This document shows, piece after piece, positions 8,742 through 18,674 of a stretch of DNA of 64,000 bases (the first letter of the stretch is position 1; every line of letters begins with the position of its first letter). Both the position numbers and the translations under genes were made by a program. The DNA is taken from contig NZ_JAAVUS010000002.1 of the NCBI RefSeq assembly GCF_018449525.1, positions 186,001 through 250,000 of the forward strand, read 5' to 3'. The stretch comes from Bradyrhizobium sp. dw_78. GTDB taxonomy: Bacteria > Pseudomonadota > Alphaproteobacteria > Rhizobiales > Xanthobacteraceae. The notes beneath the pieces were generated by a model. That model searched no databases. It was given only the letters and a program-made list of their open reading frames with translations, and was not told the DNA's origin.

Positions 8742-11036
8742 ATGACCACCAAAAAGCAAATCGCCGGCATCGAGGACTACAAGGGTGCAGCCGCGGGCTG
8801 GGGGGCGCTGAAGGCCGTCGCGGACGCGCTTCGCGGGCAAATGGCTGTCGCCAACGAAACCCACGGCCTTCTGACCATGAATCAGCCTCATGGCTTCGAT
8901 TGCCCGGGTTGCGCATGGCCGGATCCGAAGCACACTTCATCGTTTGAATTTTGCGAAAACGGCGCCAAGGCGGTGTCGTGGGAAGCGACGGCCAAACGAA
9001 CGACGCCTGAATTCTTTGCCGCGCACACCGTCAGCGAGCTCTGGAACTGGCGGGACTTCGACCTGGAAAACGAGGGCCGCCTCACCCATCCCATGGTCTA
9101 CGACCGCGCCACCGACCGCTATCTGCCGATTTCGTGGCAGGAGGCGATGGCCCAGATCGGCGCCGCGTTACGCGCCCTGCCCGATCCCGACATGGCGGAA
9201 TTCTACACCTCGGGCCGGGCCTCCAACGAGGCCGCCTTCCTGTATCAGCTGTTCGTGCGGGAATACGGCACCAACAATTTTCCCGATTGCTCGAACATGT
9301 GCCACGAGGCCACCAGCGTCGGCCTCCCGGAATCGATCGGGGTCGGCAAGGGAACCGTCACGCTGGAGGATTTCGATCACAGCGATTGTATTTTCTGCAT
9401 CGGCCACAATCCCGGAACCAACCATCCCCGCATGCTGACGACGCTGCGCGAAGCGTCCAAGCGCGGGGTGCCGATCATCGCGATCAACCCGCTGCGCGAG
9501 CGCGGGCTGGAGCGCTTTACGGCGCCGCAGAACCCTGTCGAGATGTTGACACTCGGCTCAACGCCGATCGCGTCTTCCTATTATCTCGTCAAAGTCGGCG
9601 GCGACATCGCCGTGCTGAAGGGGATGATGAAGACCCTGATCGCGCTCGACGCCGAGGACCTTGCGCGAGGCGGCCCCGGTGTTCTCGACCGCGAATTCAT
9701 CGCGGCCCACACCACAGGCATCGAGGCGCTGCTTTCGGATATCGAGGCAACTTCCTGGGACGCGATCGAAACGGCATCGGGCCTCTCTCGGTCCGATATC
9801 GAAAACATCGGAAACATCTACGCCAAGGCCAAGCGCGTCATCATCAACTATGGCATGGGGATCACCCAGCACCGGCATGGCACCGGAAACGTGCAGCAAA
9901 TCGCCAATCTCCTGATGCTGCGCGGCAATGTCGGGCGCCAGGGCGCAGGCATTTCGCCGCTACGCGGCCATTCCAACGTGCAGGGCGATCGAACCGTCGG
10001 CATCACCGAAATCCCGAATGATGCCTTGCTGGACGGCATCGTCCGCACGTTCGGCTTCGAGCCGCCGCGCCGGAAGGGCCACAACGCGGTGGAGGCCATC
10101 GAGGCCATCAGGGATCGGCGCTCGAAGGCGTTGGTCTGTCTCGGCGGCAATCTCGCGGTCGCCATGTCCGACCCGGAGGCCACCTTCGAGGCGATGCGCG
10201 GCCTCGACCTTGCGGTCCACATCGCCACCAAGCTGAACCGGTCGCATCTGCTGACCGCCAGGCAATCGTTTATATTGCCGTGCCTCGGGCGCACCGAAAT
10301 CGACATGCAGGCTTCGGGCCCGCAATCGGTCACCGTCGAAGACTCCATGTCGATGGTGCATGCGTCGCGTGGAGGCCTGAAGCCTGCGTCGGAACACCTT
10401 AAATCCGAGCCGGTGATCATCGCCGAAATGGCGATGGCGACGCTGCCGCACACCAAGGTGCGCTGGGCGGAGATGATCGCGGACTACAACAAGATCCGCG
10501 ACGGCATCGAATCCGTATTTCCGGCGTTTGCCGATTTCAACAACCGGATCAAGCATCCCGGCGGCTTCCGCCTGTATGTTGCCGCGTCGGAACGCGAATG
10601 GCTGACGCCGAACAAGAAAGCCAATTTCCTCCTCTATCCCGGCCTCGAGGAAGATCCGCCGAGCGAGGGTGCGTTGACCCTCACCACGATCCGCAGTCAC
10701 GACCAATACAACACCACGATGTACGGACTGAACGATCGCTACCGCGGCATCACGGGGCGCCGCGACGTGATCTTTGTCAATGAACGCGACCTTTCAAAGC
10801 GCGGGCTGAGCCACGGCGATCTGGTGGACGTCGCGGTCGCCGGCCCGGCCGATTCAGGCCTGAGCGGGCGCATCATGCGCGGGCTGACGGCCGTCGCCTA
10901 CAAGATCGCGGAAGGTTCGATCGCGGCCTATTACCCGGAAGCCAACGTGCTGGTGGCTCTCGATCATTATGACGTAAAATCCGGCACGCCGTCCTACAAA
11001 TCGATCCCGGTACGGATCAGGGCTTCTGTCGCCTGA
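8742..11036 (+). CDS. FdhF/YdeP-family molybdopterin oxidoreductase
   Basis: This protein of about 764 residues has the molybdopterin oxidoreductase fold (middle part) and a C-terminal dinucleotide-binding domain. The N-terminal cluster motif is short, CPGCAWP at residues 54-60, as in E. coli YdeP. It lacks the four-Cys [4Fe-4S] motif and the Cys-His active-site pair seen in FdsA. YdeP proteins are linked to acid resistance in E. coli, but the substrate is unknown, so formate should not be assumed. GTG 8739 directly precedes ATG 8742; either could be used. It is separated from the fds operon by 329 bp containing a repeat copy, so it probably has its own promoter. Confidence 0.9.
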   Translation: MTTKKQIAGIEDYKGAAAGWGALKAVADALRGQMAVANETHGLLTMNQPHGFDCPGCAWPDPKHTSSFEFCENGAKAVSWEATAKRTTPEFFAAHTVSELWNWRDFDLENEGRLTHPMVYDRATDRYLPISWQEAMAQIGAALRALPDPDMAEFYTSGRASNEAAFLYQLFVREYGTNNFPDCSNMCHEATSVGLPESIGVGKGTVTLEDFDHSDCIFCIGHNPGTNHPRMLTTLREASKRGVPIIAINPLRERGLERFTAPQNPVEMLTLGSTPIASSYYLVKVGGDIAVLKGMMKTLIALDAEDLARGGPGVLDREFIAAHTTGIEALLSDIEATSWDAIETASGLSRSDIENIGNIYAKAKRVIINYGMGITQHRHGTGNVQQIANLLMLRGNVGRQGAGISPLRGHSNVQGDRTVGITEIPNDALLDGIVRTFGFEPPRRKGHNAVEAIEAIRDRRSKALVCLGGNLAVAMSDPEATFEAMRGLDLAVHIATKLNRSHLLTARQSFILPCLGRTEIDMQASGPQSVTVEDSMSMVHASRGGLKPASEHLKSEPVIIAEMAMATLPHTKVRWAEMIADYNKIRDGIESVFPAFADFNNRIKHPGGFRLYVAASEREWLTPNKKANFLLYPGLEEDPPSEGALTLTTIRSHDQYNTTMYGLNDRYRGITGRRDVIFVNERDLSKRGLSHGDLVDVAVAGPADSGLSGRIMRGLTAVAYKIAEGSIAAYYPEANVLVALDHYDVKSGTPSYKSIPVRIRASVA

Positions 11037-11045
11037 ATCCCATGA

Positions 11046-11069
11046 CCGTTTCGCTCGAAAACGCGCTAA
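11046..11069 (+). repeat. Dispersed repeat, copy B (3' remnant)
   Basis: Only the terminal TTTCGCTCGAAAACGCGCTA block of the repeat remains. The minus-strand stop codon of glnE (TAG, read from 11066-11068) lies inside it. Confidence 0.55.
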
Positions 11070-14008
11070 CCGGGACTTCCGACCACCATCTGAAAAATCC
11101 GGCGCACCTCCGCTTGTGTTTCCTTGACCCGCGCCTCCAGCGACGAAAAATCCGGCGCATCGCCGGCACGCGACATCACGCGCAGGAGGTCGTCGCCGGC
11201 CGTTTCCGGATTGAATCTGCCGGTGACGCAGAGCCGCAGGATCTGCGTCAGGTCGTGATAGAGGCGTGCCGCAGCGCGCAGGATTTCGGCTGACGATAGC
11301 GGCAACACGCCGAGCCGCGCCGCATGGTCAAGCACCTGCAGCGTGCTGACGTCGAGAATGTCCGGCTGACTGGCGGCGTAAACGAGCTGCAGATATTGCG
11401 CGATGAAATCGATATCCACCATGCCGCCGGCAGCGTATTTCAGGTCCCAGACCTCATCCTCGCCCTTCTCCAGCGCCACGGCGCGCCGCATGTCCGCCAC
11501 GTCGGTTGCAACCGCCGCGGCGTCCCGCGGCCGGGTCAGCACCTCGCGGATGATCCTTTCGATCCTGGCGCGGAAATCCGGCGGCGTCGAAATGACGCGC
11601 GCCCGGGTCAGCGCCATATGCTCCCAGGTCCAGGCCTCCCGCTCCTGGTAGTGGGCGAAGGAATCGAACCGCGAGGCCAGCGGCCCGGCCCGGCCCGAGG
11701 GACGCAGCCGCATGTCCACCTCATAGAGCACGCCGTAATTGGTGCGGGTCGTGAAGGCGCTGATCAAGCGCTGGGTGAAACGGGCGAAATAATGCGCGCC
11801 GTGCAGCGGCCGCGTGCCGTCAGAATCCGGCTGCTCGTGATCGAAATCATAGAGCAGAATCAGGTCGAGATCGGACGAGGCCGTCATCTCCCGGCCGCCG
11901 AGCTTGCCCATCGCAACAATTGCGGTCTGCTGTCCGCTGATGCGGCCGTGCTGCGCCGCGAATCTTTCCGTCGCGAGGCGATGCACGGTATCGACAATGC
12001 CTTCGGCGACATCGGCGAAGGCAACGCCCGCCTGCGAGGCCGACACCGTGCCGGACAGGATCCGCGTGCCGATCAGGAACAGGCTTTCCTGGCCGAACAG
12101 CCGCAACCGGTCGAGAAATTCCTCGTAGGAATCCGCATCCCCCAGCGTGGCCGCGAGCCGCTGCGACAATTCACCCTGATCCGGCATCGCGCCGAAGAAG
12201 CGCGGATCGATCAATCCATCCATGATCCGCGGCTGCCGCGCCAGCATATCGCCAAGCCGCGGCGCGGCACCGAGGACAAGCGCCACCAGCGCGACCAGAT
12301 CGCGATTCTGGCCCAGCAGCGAAATCAGCCTTCCGCCGCGCTGCAGCGTCTGCAGGAAACGGTCGAAGGCGGCGACCGCGTCGTCGGGCTCCTCGGCGTC
12401 CGCGAGGCCAGCGATCAGCGCCGGAACGAATTCGACGAAGGCGCTGCGCGTCGATTCCGTCCGGAACACGCGATAATCGCCGGTCATCCATTGCTTCACG
12501 GTCGCCGCCACCGCAATCGGCTTCTTGAAGCCAAGCGCGGCAAGGTGCTCGAGCAACCGCGGATCTTCGGGACCGGCTCCATAATCCGTTGCCGGCAATT
12601 TCACGGTGCCGGTCGGATCGCCTTCGAACAGTTTGCTGTAATGCCCCTGCACGATATCGAGATGGCCGAGCAGGTCCGCTGCGAACGCTTCGCGGCCGTC
12701 ATAACCAAGGAAGCGGGCAAAGCGCCCAACCGCTTCCGCCGTGCCGGGCAAGGAATGGGTCTGCTCGTCGGCGACCATTTGCAGCCGGTGTTCGACCCGG
12801 CGCAGGAACCTGTAGGCCTCCGATAGTTCGTCCCGCGCCGCAAACGTGATCCAGTTGCTCGACGCCAGCACGTCAAGCGCTTCCAGCGTCGGCCTTACCC
12901 GCAATTCGGGATGCCGGCCGCCGGCGATCAATTGCTGGGTCTGTGCGAAGAACTCGATCTCGCGGATGCCGCCGCGGCCGATCTTGACGTTATGGCCCTC
13001 GACGGAGACGCCATTTTGACCGCGATAGGTCTGCATCTGCCGTTTCATGTCATGGACCTCGGCAAGGGCCGCGAAATCCAGATGCTTGCGCCAGACGAAG
13101 GGCCCGAGTTCCGCAAGCAGCGCCCTGCCCGCATGGGCATCCCCCGCGCAAGGGTAGGCCTTGATCATGGCGGCACGCTCCCAGGTCCGCCCTTCCCGCT
13201 CGTAATAATGCAGCGCCGAAGCGGTTGAGATCGCAACCTGCGTCGAGGCAGGGTCCGGCCGCAGCCGCAGATCGACGCGAAACACGTAGCCTTCACCGGT
13301 ACGCTGCTGCAACATCCGCGACAGCGCCTGAGTGACGCGCACGAAAAACGGCTGCGGTTCGATGTCGGGCGCAAGCGTCGGCGCCGCGGCGTCGAAAAAC
13401 ACGATCAGGTCGATGTCGCTGGAATAGTTCAGTTCGCCCGCGCCCATCTTGCCCATCGCGAGCACGATCAGGCCGCTATTGTCTTCCGGTCGATCGGGAT
13501 CGGGCGGCGATAATCTGCCCCGCGCGGCTTCCTGCCTCAACAGATAGCGCAGCGCCGATTGCACCGAGCGCACCGCAAGCTCGGTCAGCGCCGCCGTCAC
13601 CCGCATCACCGGCCAGACCCCGCCGATGTCGCACAGCGCGATCAGCAGGGCGGCTTCCGTCTTCATTTGGCGAAGCGATCGCATCGCGTCGGCTTCGCTG
13701 GGCGCCATCGTCACATCGTCGCAGCTATCTTCGATCAGCCGCGCCAGATGCGGCTCAGGATCGCAGTCGAGCAGCCGGATCAGGCGCGACCCGTCGGCGC
13801 GCATCAGGTCGAACAAATAGGGCGACGCCTCGGCGATGCCGAGAAGGATGGGGTCGATGCGCGGAAAATGCCCGGCGAGTTTGCGAATCGCAGCCGCCTG
13901 CCCCGGCTCGAGATCGGCGAGCCAGTCGGCGAGACGTTGTTCGGCTTCGAGCGGAGCGGACACGCGCGGTCCGTCCACGAACCGCGCGGCGAGTGCGGAG
14001 GAATTCAT
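11066..14008 (-). CDS. glnE: Bifunctional glutamine synthetase adenylyltransferase/deadenylase
   Basis: This 980-residue GlnE attaches AMP to and removes it from glutamine synthetase, in response to PII and glutamine. Both nucleotidyltransferase domains are seen, each with the GlnE metal-binding acid pair: SSDIDLIVFF in the N-terminal half (deadenylylation) and SSDLDLILLYDF in the C-terminal half (adenylylation). Length matches the family. The frame is open 29 codons further, but ATG 14008 overlaps the upstream kinase stop in an ATGA, which argues for this start and for translational coupling. The stop codon falls in a remnant of the dispersed repeat. Confidence 0.96.
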   Translation of the reverse strand: MNSSALAARFVDGPRVSAPLEAEQRLADWLADLEPGQAAAIRKLAGHFPRIDPILLGIAEASPYLFDLMRADGSRLIRLLDCDPEPHLARLIEDSCDDVTMAPSEADAMRSLRQMKTEAALLIALCDIGGVWPVMRVTAALTELAVRSVQSALRYLLRQEAARGRLSPPDPDRPEDNSGLIVLAMGKMGAGELNYSSDIDLIVFFDAAAPTLAPDIEPQPFFVRVTQALSRMLQQRTGEGYVFRVDLRLRPDPASTQVAISTASALHYYEREGRTWERAAMIKAYPCAGDAHAGRALLAELGPFVWRKHLDFAALAEVHDMKRQMQTYRGQNGVSVEGHNVKIGRGGIREIEFFAQTQQLIAGGRHPELRVRPTLEALDVLASSNWITFAARDELSEAYRFLRRVEHRLQMVADEQTHSLPGTAEAVGRFARFLGYDGREAFAADLLGHLDIVQGHYSKLFEGDPTGTVKLPATDYGAGPEDPRLLEHLAALGFKKPIAVAATVKQWMTGDYRVFRTESTRSAFVEFVPALIAGLADAEEPDDAVAAFDRFLQTLQRGGRLISLLGQNRDLVALVALVLGAAPRLGDMLARQPRIMDGLIDPRFFGAMPDQGELSQRLAATLGDADSYEEFLDRLRLFGQESLFLIGTRILSGTVSASQAGVAFADVAEGIVDTVHRLATERFAAQHGRISGQQTAIVAMGKLGGREMTASSDLDLILLYDFDHEQPDSDGTRPLHGAHYFARFTQRLISAFTTRTNYGVLYEVDMRLRPSGRAGPLASRFDSFAHYQEREAWTWEHMALTRARVISTPPDFRARIERIIREVLTRPRDAAAVATDVADMRRAVALEKGEDEVWDLKYAAGGMVDIDFIAQYLQLVYAASQPDILDVSTLQVLDHAARLGVLPLSSAEILRAAARLYHDLTQILRLCVTGRFNPETAGDDLLRVMSRAGDAPDFSSLEARVKETQAEVRRIFQMVVGSPG

Positions 14009-15474
14009 GCCACTTTCTGTGGCACATCCTGCGTTTGAGCCGCAACCACCCTGTCGCTGACGCCAGACCGCGCCGGGATCGCCAGCGTCGCGCACAGTCC
14101 CGGATGGGCATCGCCGAGCCTGAGATCCCCGCCATGCAGCGTCGCCACCGCCGACGCCAGACTGAGCCCTAAACCGGAACCCGGCAGCGTGCGGCTGGCC
14201 TCCAGACGCACGAACCGCCCGACCGCGTGGCCGCGATCGGCTTCCGGAATACCCGGCCCGTGATCGGTGACGCTGAGCAGCACCTGATCCCCCACGCGGC
14301 GGGCCTCGATCAGGATTTCCCGGGAGGGCGCGGTCGCATCCGCGCCCAAGGGCTGCGCGGCGGGAACCGGCTTACCGTATTTGATCGCATTCTCGACCAG
14401 ATTGGCCAGCGCCTGGCTGATCAATTCGCGGTTGCCATGCAGCGGCGCAAACGACGTCTTGACGCGCAATGTCATGTCGTCGTCTTCGGCAAGCGGCTCA
14501 TAGAGTTCGTGAATGCCGTTGGCCACCTCGGCGGCGTCGAAATTATCCATATTGTCACGCGCCTGGCCGGACTCCGCCCGCGCGATCATCAGCAGCGCGT
14601 TGAAGGTCCGGATCAAGCCGTCGGACTCCTCGATGGTTCGCTCCAGTGCCGTCCGGTATTCCTGCTCGCTGCCCGACCGCGCCAGCGCCTCTTCGGCGCG
14701 GTTGCGCAGCCGGGTCAACGGCGTCTTCAGATCGTGGGCGATGTTGTCGGAAACTTCCTTCAGCCCGACCATCAGGGCCTCGATCCGTTCCAGCATGGCG
14801 TTGAGGTTTTCCGCCAGGCGATCGAGCTCATCGCCGCTGCGCCCGACCGGCAGCCGTCCGCTCAGATCGCCGGCCATGATGCGCTGGGTGGTACCGGTCA
14901 TGGCGTCGATACGACGCAGCACGCGCCGCGCCACGAAGATGCCGCCGCCGAGGCCGAGCACGACGACGATCAGCAGCGACCACTGCGCCGCCTGCGCGAC
15001 GATGCCGAACAGCCGCCTGCGCTCTTCGAGATCGCGGCCGATCAGCAGCCGAAAGCCGCTGGGCAATTCGGTGACGCGCACCAGCGCGCGGTGAGTCACG
15101 GTGTCCTGATCGTCGAGCCGGCGATAGAAGGTCTCCGACCAGCCGGACGATCCCATCACGCCCGCGGCGAGCGAGCCGACATTGCCGGCGATCGCCTGCC
15201 CTGTCGGCGTGGTCACGAGATAGAGGTTGGCGCCGGGCCGCAACGCGCGGTTCTCGATGGTAAAAACCAGGCCGCGCAATCCGCGGCGCGCATAGATGTC
15301 GCTGATCTCGCCGGTTTCCGCATTCACGGTGCTGGTGATCTGCTCGGTGATGAGCCTGCGGGTATTCCAGGCGAAATAGCCCAGCAGCGAGGCGGCAAAC
15401 AATGCAAACAAGAACAGATAGACCAGCGTCAACCGGAACGCCGTGGTGCGTATGAGCTTACCGAATGCCGTCAC
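14005..15474 (-). CDS. Membrane sensor histidine kinase (HAMP type)
   Basis: This 489-residue kinase has two membrane segments (about 14-36 and 165-188) flanking a periplasmic sensor of about 130 residues. A HAMP linker follows (about 190-240), then HisKA with IAHDLKTPLTRLRNRAEE and an ATPase domain with NLVENAIKYG, DHGPGIPE and GSGLGLSLA. All boxes are intact. It starts inside the 3' end of its response-regulator gene (17-bp overlap), and its stop overlaps glnE by 4 bp, so regulator, kinase and glnE form one transcript. As far as I recall, the same order after cycHJKL-degP is common in rhizobia. The stimulus is unknown; the position after degP suggests envelope stress, which is inference. 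Confidence 0.93.
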   Translation of the reverse strand: MTAFGKLIRTTAFRLTLVYLFLFALFAASLLGYFAWNTRRLITEQITSTVNAETGEISDIYARRGLRGLVFTIENRALRPGANLYLVTTPTGQAIAGNVGSLAAGVMGSSGWSETFYRRLDDQDTVTHRALVRVTELPSGFRLLIGRDLEERRRLFGIVAQAAQWSLLIVVVLGLGGGIFVARRVLRRIDAMTGTTQRIMAGDLSGRLPVGRSGDELDRLAENLNAMLERIEALMVGLKEVSDNIAHDLKTPLTRLRNRAEEALARSGSEQEYRTALERTIEESDGLIRTFNALLMIARAESGQARDNMDNFDAAEVANGIHELYEPLAEDDDMTLRVKTSFAPLHGNRELISQALANLVENAIKYGKPVPAAQPLGADATAPSREILIEARRVGDQVLLSVTDHGPGIPEADRGHAVGRFVRLEASRTLPGSGLGLSLASAVATLHGGDLRLGDAHPGLCATLAIPARSGVSDRVVAAQTQDVPQKVA

Positions 15475-16138
15475 GGATCATGTATCCGGCGCCCCGGATC
15501 GTATGCAGCAAGGGCCGTTCAAAGCCCTTGTCGATCTTGGAGCGCAGCCGCGAAATATGCACATCGATGACGTTGGTCTGCGGATCGAAATGATAGTCCC
15601 AGACATTTTCCAGCAGCATGGTGCGCGTCACCACCTGGCCCGCATGCTTCATCAGATATTCCAGCAACCGGAACTCGCGCGGCTGCAGCGTCAATTCGTC
15701 CTTGCCGCGCGCGACGCGGTGCGAAAGCCGGTCGAGTTCGAGGTCGCCGACGCGGTAGGTGGTTTCCTCGGCCGGACCGCCATGACGCCGCGACAACACC
15801 TCGACTCGCGCCAGCAATTCAGCGAATGAATAAGGCTTCGGGAGATAATCGTCGCCGCCGGCCCGCAACCCCTTGATGCGGTCGTCCACCTGTCCGAGCG
15901 CGGAGAGGATCAGGACCGGTGTGCGATCTCCCTTCTCGCGCAGGGCGCCGATCAGCGACAGGCCATCGCGTTTCGGCAGCATCCGGTCGACCACGAGAAC
16001 GTCGTAATCGCCGCTCTCGGCGAGCGCCAATCCTTCCTCACCATCGCTGGCGAGATCGGCGACGTAACCGACCTCGCGGAACGCCTTCACCAGGTAATCG
16101 GCGGACTCGCGGTCGTCTTCTATGATCAAGAGGCGCAT
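15458..16138 (-). CDS. OmpR/PhoB-family response regulator
   Basis: This 226-residue regulator has a receiver domain (phospho-acceptor Asp51 in VLVVDRMLP, Lys in DDYLPKPYSF) and a C-terminal winged helix (about 125-222, ending in TIRGAGYMIRDG). The frame extends to a TTG seven codons upstream, but ATG 16138 begins the canonical MRLLIIEDD. It partners the kinase at 14005-15474. It is preceded on the same strand by degP with a 285-bp gap containing two hairpins, so it may have its own promoter or receive read-through. Confidence 0.94.
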   Translation of the reverse strand: MRLLIIEDDRESADYLVKAFREVGYVADLASDGEEGLALAESGDYDVLVVDRMLPKRDGLSLIGALREKGDRTPVLILSALGQVDDRIKGLRAGGDDYLPKPYSFAELLARVEVLSRRHGGPAEETTYRVGDLELDRLSHRVARGKDELTLQPREFRLLEYLMKHAGQVVTRTMLLENVWDYHFDPQTNVIDVHISRLRSKIDKGFERPLLHTIRGAGYMIRDGIR

Positions 16139-16230
16139 TTGGGGATCGGTTGCAATCAAGTGGGCCAGCCTTCTGTCACCTTGGCGCGGGCGGTATTATC
16201 ATGCAAGGCGACCCGACACCTCTCGATTAA

Positions 16231-16271
16231 GGAAAAGGGTGGGCGGTGAAGCTGGGGGAACCTCACCGCCC
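16231..16271 (-). terminator. Probable intrinsic terminator after degP
   Basis: Read on the minus strand, a perfect 9-bp stem (GGGCGGTGA/TCACCGCCC, 16241-16249 with 16263-16271) is followed by ACCCTTTTCC. A second, stronger stem without a T tract (GGGAGCGAGC/GCTCGCTCCC) lies at 16320-16344. The T tract is short, so termination may be partial. Confidence 0.4.
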
Positions 16272-16422
16272 TTGGCCTTCCGACGGAGGGGGGCGATATT
16301 CCACCGGAAGGTAGCTAGAGGGAGCGAGCTTTTGGCTCGCTCCCCGGAAAGAGCCGTCGGCGGGGGCGACAATGCCGGCGACACCCTCCATCTCGTGAAA
16401 CGTCCGGGCCGATCTCCCTCGA

Positions 16423-18000
16423 TCAACCCTTGGCCAGCGGCAGCGCGACGAAGCGCGACACGCCGCCGGTCTTGACCCGCATCAGAACGCTGTTCTTGTT
16501 GTCGGAGTGCGCCGCATTGATCGCTTCGCGCACGTCGCCGGCATTGGCGACGGTCTTGCCCGCGACTTCGAGAATTACGTCGCCTTCCTTGAAGCCGCGC
16601 TCGGCCGCGGCGCTCTTCGGATCGACCTCGGTGACGACGACGCCATCCTTGCCGGCGCCGGCGACGCTGTTGGCGGGTGCAACCGTCAGGCCGAGCCTCG
16701 GCACATCGGTGCCGTGCGGCGTATTTCCATTATCGTCATTGTCGTTATCGGCCTTCGCCTCGATCGAATTCGGCAATTGGCCGAGCGTGAGATTGACGAC
16801 TTTGTTCTGCCCTTTGTGCAGCACATCGAGCTTGACGGCCGCGCCCGGAGCAAGACCGCCGATGGTGCGGGCGAGTTCGCGGGCATCCTTGACCGTTTCG
16901 CCGTTGACGGAGGTGATCACGTCGCCGGACTCGATGCCGGCCTTGGCGGCCGGGCCGTTGGCCTGGGGTTCCGCGACCAGCGCGCCTTCGGCCTTCTTCA
17001 GGCCCAGGCTGTCGGCGATGTCGGCCGTGACCGGCTGGATTTGCACGCCGATCCAGCCGCGGCTGACCGAGCCCTTGTCCTTGAGCTGCGCGATCACGTT
17101 CTTGACGGTCGGCGCCGGGATCGAGAACGCGATGCCGACGCTGCCGCCGGACGGCGAATAGATCGCGGTGTTGACGCCGATCACCTCGCCATTGGTATTG
17201 AACGCCGGACCACCGGAATTGCCCTTGTTCACGGGCGCGTCGATCTGGATGAAATCATCATACGGGCCATTGCCGATGTCGCGGCCGCTGGCCGAGACGA
17301 TGCCGGCCGTCACCGTGCCACCGAGGCCGAACGGATTGCCGACCGCGAGCACCCAATCGCCGATCCGCGGCTTGCCGTCGGAGAGCTTGGCGAACGGGAA
17401 ATCGGAGCCGCCTTCGACCTTGATCAGCGCCAGATCGGTGCGCGCGTCGGTGCCGATCACCTTGGCCTTGAAGGTCTTGCCGTCATCGGTCGTGACCTCG
17501 ACCTTGTCGGCGCCATCGACCACGTGATTATTGGTGACGGCATAACCGTCGGCGGAAATGAAGAAGCCCGAGCCCTGGCCGGTGATGGCGCCGCGTCCGC
17601 GCGGCGCACCGCGCAGTCCGGGCGGCAAATCAGGACCGCCGAAACGGCGGAAGAAGCGCTCCATCGGCGAGCCCGGCGGGAACGGCGAGTCGTCGCTGTT
17701 GTCGTCTTTGGCAACCTTCTCGTTGATGTTGACCTTGACCGAGATCACCGAAGGCTTCACGTGCTCGACGATATCGGCAAACCCAACCGGCTGCGCTGCC
17801 TTGCTGATCTCGTTATTGACCTGCGCATGCGCGGCGCTGCTGAAAATATCGGAGCCGTTCGGCGCGCCAATACCGTAGGCCGCGACACCGAGGCCGGCCA
17901 CTACCGAGGCCATCAGCGCGAGCTTGCGTACCGCCAACAGCGAGCGCCGCGGCGGCTGATAGGACGGAAGCGACGAAAGATCGGTAGGACGGTCGGTCAT
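16423..18000 (-). CDS. degP: Periplasmic serine protease/chaperone, Do (DegP/HtrA) family
   Basis: This 525-residue protein degrades or refolds damaged proteins in the periplasm. An N-terminal signal anchor (about 25-50) precedes the trypsin-like domain with the catalytic triad His159 (TNNHVVDGA), Asp189 (DARTDLALIKV) and Ser262 (NKGNSGGPAF). Two PDZ domains follow (about 320-400 and 430-520). ATG 18000 is chosen over an upstream frame start because GGAG lies ten bases before it. An acidic, Asn-rich linker (KADNDNDDNGN) separates the PDZ domains. It lies between cycL and a two-component pair, all on one strand. Confidence 0.95.
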   Translation of the reverse strand: MTDRPTDLSSLPSYQPPRRSLLAVRKLALMASVVAGLGVAAYGIGAPNGSDIFSSAAHAQVNNEISKAAQPVGFADIVEHVKPSVISVKVNINEKVAKDDNSDDSPFPPGSPMERFFRRFGGPDLPPGLRGAPRGRGAITGQGSGFFISADGYAVTNNHVVDGADKVEVTTDDGKTFKAKVIGTDARTDLALIKVEGGSDFPFAKLSDGKPRIGDWVLAVGNPFGLGGTVTAGIVSASGRDIGNGPYDDFIQIDAPVNKGNSGGPAFNTNGEVIGVNTAIYSPSGGSVGIAFSIPAPTVKNVIAQLKDKGSVSRGWIGVQIQPVTADIADSLGLKKAEGALVAEPQANGPAAKAGIESGDVITSVNGETVKDARELARTIGGLAPGAAVKLDVLHKGQNKVVNLTLGQLPNSIEAKADNDNDDNGNTPHGTDVPRLGLTVAPANSVAGAGKDGVVVTEVDPKSAAAERGFKEGDVILEVAGKTVANAGDVREAINAAHSDNKNSVLMRVKTGGVSRFVALPLAKG

Positions 18001-18154
18001 TTGAAAAGGTCTCCAGAGCCTGAACGACAATGCGGGGCCAGCATCATGTGGCACTGAAGATGGGGATGCCCGCCTTACAACGCTCTGGCGGGGGAATTAA
18101 ACTTTTGTAATGGAGGGCCAACCAGATGCGGCAGTTTATCGCAGGGCGAAATGC

Positions 18155-18670
18155 CTATCGCGGACCCTGGACCGGCTGATCGGATACCGGTTCCGCCGAC
18201 ATCAATTGTCGCAGCCGCGCCTCCTCCTCCGCCGTCAGTTTGGCGGACGACGGATTTTCCACGGCCGCCGATTTGCCGCGACGGCGGCCATACATCCACA
18301 ACGCGAAACCGCCTCCCAGCAGGACGAGCGGCGTCAACAGCCAAAGCAGCAGCGTATGCCGTTCCAGTCTCGGCTTGAGCAGGACAAACTCGCCATAGCG
18401 GGCCACCAGAAAATCGAGCACCTGCGCATCGCTGTCGCCGGCCGCAATCCGCTCGCGCACCAATAGCCGCAGGTCGCGTGCCAGCGGCGCCTCGGAATCG
18501 TCGATCGACTGGTTCTGGCAAACCATGCAGCGCAGTTCGCGCGACAAATCCCGCGCCCTCGTCTCCTTGACCGGATCCGACATGACCTCGTCCGGCAGCA
18601 CCGCATAGGCGGCCGACGAACCGACCATCACGCACGCCGCCAACACGCAGGCAAGGATGATCCGCTTCAA
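18155..18670 (-). CDS. cycL: Cytochrome c maturation protein CcmH (CycL)
   Basis: This 171-residue periplasm-facing thiol protein reduces the CXXC of apocytochrome c before heme attachment. It has a signal peptide (1-23), the redox motif Cys48-Met-Val-Cys51 in ELRCMVCQNQ, and one C-terminal membrane segment (about 105-127). It is the last gene of cycHJKL, 4 bp after cycK. The short single-domain form (without the TPR part, which is CycH here) is usual in rhizobia. Confidence 0.96.
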   Translation of the reverse strand: MKRIILACVLAACVMVGSSAAYAVLPDEVMSDPVKETRARDLSRELRCMVCQNQSIDDSEAPLARDLRLLVRERIAAGDSDAQVLDFLVARYGEFVLLKPRLERHTLLLWLLTPLVLLGGGFALWMYGRRRGKSAAVENPSSAKLTAEEEARLRQLMSAEPVSDQPVQGPR

Positions 18671-18674
18671 CGGG

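Noticed and set aside
11324..12826. 500-codon plus-strand frame opposite glnE
   Set aside because: It is the antisense shadow of a complete glnE. Its translation is His/Arg/Gln-rich with no family resemblance; such long antisense frames are normal at this GC content.
16199..16426. 75-codon minus-strand frame after degP
   Set aside because: It covers the terminator hairpins between degP and the response regulator, has low-complexity Pro/Arg content and has no ribosome site.
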